NCBI GenBank assembly: GCA_000433635.1
Contig: HF997867.1
Coordinates: 12,449 to 35,510, forward strand
DNA: 23,062 bases
Direction: 5' to 3'
DNA from: Ruminococcus sp. CAG:254
Lineage (GTDB): Bacteria > Bacillota > Clostridia > Oscillospirales > Ruminococcaceae
The number at the start of each line of letters is the position of its first letter. Position 1 is the first letter of the stretch. Below the pieces are notes generated by a model that saw nothing but the letters and a program-made list of their open reading frames with translations, was not told the origin of the DNA and did not search any database. The position numbers and the translations under genes were made by a program. Below are positions 21,905-23,062 of this stretch, one piece after another.

Positions 21905-21974
21905 ATTGCATACCAACAATCGGAGCGTTGCTTTTTTGTTGGAATTTTTTGTATTGTACAAAAAACTATCAGGG

Positions 21975-22003
21975 TTGACAAATAAAACTAATAGTGGTAT
22001 ATT
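21975..22003 (+). promoter_or_regulatory. Promoter of the zinc-ribbon membrane protein gene
   Basis: A perfect TTGACA (21975-21980) and TATATT (21998-22003) are 17 bases apart, with the extended -10 TGG. The inferred start near 22010 leaves a leader under 30 bases containing the AAGGGGA ribosome site. Confidence 0.85.
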
Positions 22004-22036
22004 AGAAAAGAGTAAAATCAGAAAAGGGGATTTTGG

Positions 22037-23062
22037 ATGTTTTGTAAAAATTGCGGACATGAATTGCCGGAGGATGCAAAGTTTTGCATGAAGTGTGGAA
22101 CACTTTTGAAATCAGAATCTTCCTCAACGGAAACGGATGGGAAACCGATTGCATCGAATGCAGAGGGCAGTCAAACCGTCCATACCAGTGCCGTTGCGAA
22201 CAGGGAGCGGCTTCTTTGGGTGATGGTTGTGATTTTGGTTGTTGTTGTGGGAGTTCTTGCAATTGCATTGGGAACAACTAAAATGGGAAAACAAAACAAT
22301 GTTGAACCAAATGATGAAGCCATTGCAGAAGTGCAGGATTCTCATGAAACGACCACCACGGAATTCACAACGACAGCAGCCACGACAACCATCATCACCA
22401 CAAAGGCAACGACAAAAGCAACCACCGCTGCAATCACAACAACCAAACAGACAACGGCAACCACCGCAGAAAAGGTACAAACCTATAGCGTTACATTTGA
22501 AGCAGATGAATTGATTGCACAAGCTGGCTTGATGCTGAATGGTCATGTAGGAATTGCAGTTTTGAGCAATTTGACATGCACCAATGGAACTGCAAGTGTT
22601 GAAACAAGTACGACCTATATTTATGATTCTCTGATTCGAGTGACTGTAACGGGTGCAACCGCTGGGGAAGTTAAGATTAGCGGAACGATTACAACCTATG
22701 GATTAGATACGTTGGACGGCCAGACCGTTTCTTATCCAGATTCTTCCGGTACATTTATCGTCAGCAAAACAGTTGGAGGCAATTCCGGCAATGCATCCAA
22801 TGCAAGTCAAAATGCAAATTCGTCAAATAACGCTTCTCACGCCTCCAGTTCTGTCAGTGGAATGAAAGGGCAAATCAACTGCCATGGAGGAACGGTTGCA
22901 GGATTTACCACGGATTATGTAGTAAATAGCGGTGCATGTGGAATCGTTCGGCAGAGTTTGGGCAATACTTGGCACGTAACCGCAAAAAATTCGTGTTACA
23001 ATTACGGAATTACTTGGTATGAACTGTGGGATTCCGATGACGGAGATTATTACGGCTGGGTC
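22037..23062 (+). CDS. Zinc-ribbon, single-pass membrane protein with Thr-rich spacer, 3' end missing
   Basis: At least 342 residues are visible, and the frame is open to the window edge. A zinc ribbon (Cys3, Cys6, Cys17, Cys20; CKNC, CMKC) is followed by a polar linker, a membrane helix (about 59-79) and a Thr-rich spacer (about 100-150). A beta-rich extracellular domain (about 153-250) resembles cohesin-like or other sandwich folds but is not assigned. An Asn/Ser/Ala-rich linker (about 252-275) follows. The start of a Cys-containing domain that ends GDYYGWV is compatible with an SH3-like wall-binding repeat. Zinc ribbon and helix lie at the same positions as in the second DHHW protein (10426-11748), implying a shared membrane-anchoring module. 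AAGGGGA lies at 22024-22030 before the ATG. Function is unknown; a sensor or surface-binding role is possible. Confidence 0.85.
   Translation, partial: MFCKNCGHELPEDAKFCMKCGTLLKSESSSTETDGKPIASNAEGSQTVHTSAVANRERLLWVMVVILVVVVGVLAIALGTTKMGKQNNVEPNDEAIAEVQDSHETTTTEFTTTAATTTIITTKATTKATTAAITTTKQTTATTAEKVQTYSVTFEADELIAQAGLMLNGHVGIAVLSNLTCTNGTASVETSTTYIYDSLIRVTVTGATAGEVKISGTITTYGLDTLDGQTVSYPDSSGTFIVSKTVGGNSGNASNASQNANSSNNASHASSSVSGMKGQINCHGGTVAGFTTDYVVNSGACGIVRQSLGNTWHVTAKNSCYNYGITWYELWDSDDGDYYGWV

Overview
This window looks like a chromosomal segment from a Gram-positive gut or rumen Firmicute, most likely Ruminococcus or a close Oscillospiraceae relative. The assignment rests on a secreted protein ending in a dockerin-type calcium-binding segment, several surface proteins with long Thr-rich linkers, strong AGGAGG-type ribosome binding sites, moderate GC content and overall gene content. 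No sequence search was possible, so genus level is an inference.

Layout. 1-3741, plus strand: the 3' end of guaA, then a large polytopic membrane protein and a DPM1/GtrB-like glycosyltransferase, closed by a hairpin terminator. 3783-5507: a two-gene NfeD/SPFH membrane-microdomain operon with its own promoter and terminator. 5556-13949: the most distinctive block, a five-gene operon encoding an MBOAT acyltransferase, two membrane-anchored DHHW (AlgX/AlgJ-like SGNH) proteins, an FkbH-like HAD-IIIC enzyme and an acyl carrier protein. 13951-15938: a duplicated-ATPase ABC-F protein. 16059-17663: a secreted Ig-like/dockerin protein. 17756-21904, minus strand: a protein with an RRXRR/PLMP-like N-terminal motif, a DUF2798-like membrane protein, a dtd + DUF5662-like pair, and an mscL + CPBP protease pair. 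From 21975: a plus-strand zinc-ribbon, single-pass membrane protein that runs off the window.

The central block reads as a machine for modifying a surface polymer. FkbH-family enzymes load a glyceryl unit derived from 1,3-bisphosphoglycerate onto an ACP. MBOAT proteins move acyl groups across the membrane, and AlgX/DltD/DHHW proteins act on the outer face. By analogy with the Dlt system (DltA, DltC, DltB, DltD), the operon could put glyceryl or a related C3 acyl ester on an extracellular polysaccharide. An internal terminator-like hairpin between the two DHHW genes may set the ratio of upstream to downstream products.

Nine sigma-A-like promoters can be read by eye. Eight of them carry an extended -10 TGn element, and most start codons used here were chosen from ribosome-binding-site and promoter positions rather than from the longest open frame. 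No tRNA, rRNA, CRISPR array, insertion sequence or phage gene was seen.
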